A stretch of DNA of 46,794 nt from Verrucomicrobiia bacterium (GTDB lineage: Bacteria; Verrucomicrobiota; Verrucomicrobiia; Opitutales; Opitutaceae): assembly GCA_011525695.1 (NCBI GenBank), contig WYBX01000110.1, forward strand, positions 1-46,794, read 5' to 3'. The notes below the pieces were generated by a model. The model was not told where the DNA came from, did not search any database, and saw only the letters and a list, made by a program, of their open reading frames with translations. The position numbers were made by a program, and so were the translations under genes. Of this stretch, positions 42,914-46,794 are shown one piece after another (within the stretch, counting starts at the first letter, position 1; the number at the start of each line of letters is the position of its first letter).

Positions 42914-43699
42914 ATGGACTTGGGAATCAAGGGGCGAACGGCTCTGGTGCTTGGCGCTGGCGGTGGTCTCGGTGGGGCGGTGGCGCGCGCGCTGGCCGCG
43001 GAAGGAGTGAACGTTGCGCTGGGTGACATCGATGCCAAGGCGGCCAGGGCATCCGCCGACGCTGTCGAGACGGCGGGCGTGAAAGCCGTCCCGCTGGCTT
43101 GGGATCTGGCTGATCTCTCATTGATCGGGCCGCACATCGGAACGATTGCCAGAGAACTCGGCCCGGTGGAGATCCTGGTCAATATCACGGGTGGACCCCC
43201 GCCGACGCCCGCTGCCGGGCAGGACGCGGCGCAATGGACCAGGCAGTTCCAGGCGATGGTCTTGTCCGTCATAGCGATAACGGACGCGGTGCTGCCGGAA
43301 ATGCGTTCGCGCAAATGGGGTCGAATCATCACCAGCACCTCTTCCGGCGTGATTGCCCCCATCCCGAACCTCGGGCTTTCCAATACGCTGCGATCCTCAT
43401 TGGTCGGATGGTCAAAGACCCTTTCCCGCGAAGTGGCCCGGGACGGTGTGACCGCCAATATCGTCGTGCCTGGACGCATTGCCACCGGCCGGATCACCTT
43501 CCTCGATGAGGCGCGGGCCAAGCGTGAGAACCGGCCGGTCGAGGCAGTCGTCGCGGAAAGCAACGCTTCGATCCCGGCGGGCCGTTACGGCCGGCCGGAG
43601 GAGTTTGCCGCCGCGGTGGCGTTCCTTGCGAGCGAACAGGCTTCATATATTACCGGATCGGTCATTCGAATCGACGGCGGTCAGATCCCGAGCGTGTAG
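42914..43699 (+). CDS. Short-chain dehydrogenase family protein lacking the catalytic Tyr/Lys
   Basis: Protein of 261 aa. The nucleotide-binding motif GAGGGLGGAVA is intact and the C-terminus ends ITGSVIRIDGGQIPS like FabG. But the active-site stretch reads STSSGVIAPIPNLGLSNTLR: the catalytic Tyr is Ser156 and the Lys is Arg160; NNAG is replaced by NITGGPP. Other proteins with SNTLR at this place are annotated as 3-oxoacyl reductases, yet normal SDR chemistry is doubtful. It may bind NAD(P) without reducing, or use other residues. Monocistronic. Confidence 0.85.
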   Translation: MDLGIKGRTALVLGAGGGLGGAVARALAAEGVNVALGDIDAKAARASADAVETAGVKAVPLAWDLADLSLIGPHIGTIARELGPVEILVNITGGPPPTPAAGQDAAQWTRQFQAMVLSVIAITDAVLPEMRSRKWGRIITSTSSGVIAPIPNLGLSNTLRSSLVGWSKTLSREVARDGVTANIVVPGRIATGRITFLDEARAKRENRPVEAVVAESNASIPAGRYGRPEEFAAAVAFLASEQASYITGSVIRIDGGQIPSV

Positions 43700-43736
43700 C
43701 AGCCTGTCGGCCTTACGGCTGCTCGACTTGAATGCG

Positions 43737-46562
43737 CTATTCCTCGCGGGATGCGCCTACGAGGATCAGCCGCATCGCATCGAGGCGCAGCCGGGCCTGC
43801 TGGATCGCCGTGCGACTCTCCTCGAGCTGCACGCGCGCAAGTTCAATTTCTTCGGGCCGCACTGAGAGGTTCAAATTTCCCAGGTCCACCAGTCGCTGCA
43901 ATTCCGCTCCCAGTTCCGCCGCAGCCTGCGACTCGGCCGCCTGCTTGAAGCCGACGCTGCGCTTTTCTGCGACGTGAGTCGCCGCTTCCAGGAGTGCCGC
44001 GAGCGCACTGGCATTGAATCCCGGCCGCTCCAGGAAGCGATGAATGTCGGCATCCTTCGCCTCCGCGGCCAAGGAGCTGGCGTCCCACTCGAGGCTCCGA
44101 TCGTTGCCAGCGATGTCGACCACGACGCGCACCGGCATGGGAGCGAGAAAGCGGTCCAGGTGCCAGCGTGAGGCCGCGACCGTCTCGAGGACAAACACCG
44201 CTTCCAGCAGGAGATTCGGCCGATCTCCGGGAAGCGTGGCAAAGGCCGTGGTGCCGGCATGCGATTCCAGCAGGAGGTCGATGGCATCCTGCACCAAGGC
44301 ATGATCCTGAGACAGGAACCGGATGTCTTCGCGCGCAATGGCGCGCGCGCGGCTGAACGTCGCCAGCATTCCTTCGGCCGGAATCGAGGGAAAACCTTCG
44401 ATGAATGCATGACTGGGATCGAGGAACACATCACCCGCCTCGTGCTCGCTGACCCGCACGCCGAAGTGATCGAGCAGCTCGATGAGGAAACGCCGGGTGA
44501 AGGGGTCGGCGTCCACCGCCCGGATCTTGGCGATCACGCGATCGGCCGCGGCGGGGTTGAAGGAATTGAGTTCCAGGAGCCGGTCGCGCCCCTGTCGCAG
44601 CTTCCGGGCCAGCCCCTCGCGGAACACGGCGGTCTCCGCAATGAACGCCTCGAGTTCGCTCCGGCCGGCACGGCCGGCGCCGTAGTCGAGGGCGAGTCCA
44701 AGCAGCCGATCCCGGAATGCGTCCTGATACTCATTTCCTCCATGCAGGGGAGCTTCGAAAGCCCTGAGCCCGCGGTGATACCATTCAACCACCGCTTCGT
44801 TGGCACTCCCGGCCAGGTACGGCACATGAATCCGGATGGTTTCTGTCTGACCGATCCGATCGAGCCGGCCGATCCGCTGCTCGATCAACCCAGGGATCAA
44901 CGGGAGGTCGAACAGGATGAGATGATGTGCGAATTGAAAATTGCGGCCTTCGCTGCCGATTTCAGAACAGAGCAGCAGCCGGGCTCCGTCCGGCTCCGCA
45001 AACCAGGCGGCATTCCGATCCCGCTGGACAAGCGGCATCCCCTCGTGGAACAACGCTGATTTCACGGCCATTTTCTCCTGCAGCGCGGCCTCAATCGCGG
45101 CCACCTTCCGCTGGGAACGGCAAATCAGGAGTGCCTTGGCCGTGCGGTTCCTTTTCAGGAAGTCCACCAGCCACGTGATCCGCGGATCGTCGCGAAATGA
45201 ATAACGGATCCCAACTTCCTCGCCGCTCTCCTCGGCCAGCAGTTCGCGCGCGATCCGAGCCAGGAGGCCGACGTTATGCGACGACTCGAGTGGTGCCGGA
45301 ACGAATTCGCGGCACGGGAAGCCGGACATAGCCGCCCGGGTGTTTCGAAAGACCACGCGGCCCGTGCCGTGCTGATCGAGCAGAGCCTGGAGCAGGGCTT
45401 CGCGCGCGCCGGGCCGCCCCGCGCTCAATGCTGCCAAGTGCTGCGCCAGCCGGCCGGGATCCCGGGTGAATATTTCCTGCAGTGTCGCATGATCCTTTTC
45501 GTCCAGAGCCATCTGCTCGATGAGTTTCTCCGCAATGCCCGCGACGGCCGCGAAGCGCTCCGATTCCAGCTGGAACTGGTCGAAGGCGGCATAGCGGTTG
45601 GGGTCGAGCAGACGCAGCCGGGCGAAATGGCCCTCCAGCCCGAGCTGGGTTGGCGTGGCGGTCAACAGGAGCAGCCCGGCGGTCTGCTGGGCCAGCCGTT
45701 CAACCAGGACGTATTCGGGACTGGGGGAGACCGGATCCCATATCAGGTGGTGCGCCTCGTCGACCACCACCATGTCCCAGCCGGCGCCAATGGCTTGTTC
45801 CTGCCGCTGCTGGCTTGCCGCGAGCAGCGAGATGCTCACGAGCGCAAGCTGCGTGGAGGAAAAGGGGTTTTGTGCCGGGTCACCATGGTCGACTGCCTCG
45901 CAGCGGGCCTCATCGTAGATGCTGAACCAGAGATTGAACCGGCGCAGCAACTCGACAAACCACTGGTGCACGAGCGGCTCCGGCACGAGGATCAGGACCC
46001 GGCTTGCCTGGCCAACCGCGAGCAGTCGCTGCAGTATCAGACCGGCCTCGATGGTCTTCCCGAGGCCAACCTCGTCCGCCAGCAGCACGCGCGGATTCTG
46101 CCGGGTGGCGACCTCGTGGAGAATATAGATCTGATGCGGGATGAGTTCGAGCCGGCCGCCCAGAAACCCGCGGACGTCCGATTGCCGAAACCTCGCCCGC
46201 GCCTGGAGCGTCCGGTGCCGCAAGTCGAACACCGTGCCCGGGTCGACCTGCGCCGCCATCAGCCGCTCCTGGGGGAGACTGACGCTCGTGACATCTGAAA
46301 TCTCATCCTCGCGCAGCGAGCGGCCGTGGCCGAGGTAGGTGAGCAGCCCGGCCTCCTCGCTGACAGATTCGATGGCGAGTGGAGCTCCGCTGCGCGGTGT
46401 GACCGTTTCGCCGGGGCGAAACTGGATCCGCTTGAGGACGCTGGTCCCCAGCGCATACAGCCGGTCTTCTCCGGTCGCCGGAAATGTGACATGGACTCGG
46501 CGAGAGTCGGGATCGATCATCTTGATTAAGCCCAGGCCGAGCTCGGGCTCGCGCTCGCTCAT
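43737..46562 (-). CDS. rapA: RapA-type SNF2 ATPase (RNA polymerase recycling)
   Basis: Protein of 941 aa, similar in length to E. coli RapA (968). N-terminal Tudor-like domains (about 10-110) precede the SNF2 helicase: Walker A ADEVGLGKTIEAGLIL, DEAH in VVVDEAHHLIW, the TATPTQ motif III, and the helicase C half with GSEGRNFQFAHHLILFDLP and QRIGRLDRIGQ. The remaining C-terminal third is a RapA_C-like domain. RapA releases stalled RNA polymerase from DNA using ATP. The start at 46562 is the Met (SEREPELGLG) that matches the family; an earlier Met at 46604 is possible. Confidence 0.9.
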   Translation of the reverse strand: MSEREPELGLGLIKMIDPDSRRVHVTFPATGEDRLYALGTSVLKRIQFRPGETVTPRSGAPLAIESVSEEAGLLTYLGHGRSLREDEISDVTSVSLPQERLMAAQVDPGTVFDLRHRTLQARARFRQSDVRGFLGGRLELIPHQIYILHEVATRQNPRVLLADEVGLGKTIEAGLILQRLLAVGQASRVLILVPEPLVHQWFVELLRRFNLWFSIYDEARCEAVDHGDPAQNPFSSTQLALVSISLLAASQQRQEQAIGAGWDMVVVDEAHHLIWDPVSPSPEYVLVERLAQQTAGLLLLTATPTQLGLEGHFARLRLLDPNRYAAFDQFQLESERFAAVAGIAEKLIEQMALDEKDHATLQEIFTRDPGRLAQHLAALSAGRPGAREALLQALLDQHGTGRVVFRNTRAAMSGFPCREFVPAPLESSHNVGLLARIARELLAEESGEEVGIRYSFRDDPRITWLVDFLKRNRTAKALLICRSQRKVAAIEAALQEKMAVKSALFHEGMPLVQRDRNAAWFAEPDGARLLLCSEIGSEGRNFQFAHHLILFDLPLIPGLIEQRIGRLDRIGQTETIRIHVPYLAGSANEAVVEWYHRGLRAFEAPLHGGNEYQDAFRDRLLGLALDYGAGRAGRSELEAFIAETAVFREGLARKLRQGRDRLLELNSFNPAAADRVIAKIRAVDADPFTRRFLIELLDHFGVRVSEHEAGDVFLDPSHAFIEGFPSIPAEGMLATFSRARAIAREDIRFLSQDHALVQDAIDLLLESHAGTTAFATLPGDRPNLLLEAVFVLETVAASRWHLDRFLAPMPVRVVVDIAGNDRSLEWDASSLAAEAKDADIHRFLERPGFNASALAALLEAATHVAEKRSVGFKQAAESQAAAELGAELQRLVDLGNLNLSVRPEEIELARVQLEESRTAIQQARLRLDAMRLILVGASREE

Positions 46563-46794
46563 GCAGCGTTGTCCTGCGACGGAAGGAGACATGCGGGCTG
46601 CCATCTAAGCCTCCCGGCGAATTTCCGCAAACCCGTCCCGCCCATACTCCCGGTGGACCGTTGGGCCATAGCCCTACTTCCGCTACTGGAGGCTGGTGAG
46701 AACACAAGCCGTTGATCCATCGTCTGGTCTTCCCAAAGGTCGGGACTACACGAGCGGTTTGGCCGCCGGATATCGGATCTTTGGCGGGGGTTGA
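46563..46794. other. Window edge upstream of rapA
   Basis: No supported gene. The region must contain the rapA promoter on the minus strand. A short plus-strand frame ends with TGA at the very last base but lacks a ribosome site and shows no family similarity. Confidence 0.3.

Noticed and set aside
43698..43723. Hairpin AGCAGCC/GGCTGCT at the end of the SDR gene
   Set aside because: No T-tract on either strand; the stem overlaps the stop codon, so a terminator call is not supported.

Overview
This is a 46.8-kb piece of a high-GC bacterial chromosome. Gene content points to Verrucomicrobiota, most likely Opitutales/Opitutaceae. The clues are an alternative complex III (act) operon with a menaquinone methyltransferase, a Chlamydia-like class Ic ribonucleotide reductase, a nearly complete set of housekeeping genes, and dense short operons with ATGA stop/start overlaps. 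The taxonomic call is an inference from gene content; there is no rRNA in the window.

Layout. (1) 1-2040: edge of a probable defence island. A 5'-truncated phosphoribosyltransferase-domain protein overlaps a DprA-like protein by ATGA, a ShosTA-like or RecQ-PRTase/DprA pair. It is followed directly by a scrap that looks like the 3' end of a type I restriction gene (hsdR). (2) 2049-3158: a TlpA-type thioredoxin lipoprotein-like gene. (3) 3800-14962: one long respiratory operon, actABCDEF plus a small membrane protein, then a three-gene cbb3-oxidase-like module. Its CcoN homologue has lost almost every heme and copper ligand, and its two cytochrome partners carry one heme c each. (4) 15110-21012, minus strand: hldD, proC, a receiver-first histidine kinase, folD, an SH3-like exported protein and an RluB-type pseudouridine synthase. 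(5) 21133-24758, plus strand: an FMN-domain-less CysJ-like reductase and the fatty acid genes fabG-acpP-fabF. (6) 24778-28058, minus strand: membrane hybrid kinase, rpmB with a strong terminator, and a MidA-type methyltransferase. (7) 28095-30487: ctpA-tsaD. (8) 30492-33088, minus strand: rpoN and a Ser/Thr kinase. (9) 33132-37519: an IscA-like protein, ubiE/menG (minus), an HU-family protein, hisS, an ACT-domain protein and an alpha/beta hydrolase. (10) 37737-42570: a small gene with a very strong ribosome binding site (minus), then nrdB and nrdA. NrdB has Leu at the radical-tyrosine position and the six-ligand set of Mn/Fe class Ic enzymes. (11) 42914-46562: an SDR protein lacking the catalytic Tyr/Lys, and rapA (minus).

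How it works together. The cell probably oxidises menaquinol through alternative complex III and passes electrons to periplasmic monoheme cytochromes. The degenerate CcoN module is co-transcribed with the complex and therefore probably associates with it, but cannot itself reduce oxygen. The real terminal oxidase is not in this window. The most interesting points are the ligand-less CcoN module, the PRTase/DprA pair at a type I restriction scar, and the Leu-type class Ic ribonucleotide reductase. No rRNA, tRNA, CRISPR array, insertion sequence or origin was seen.
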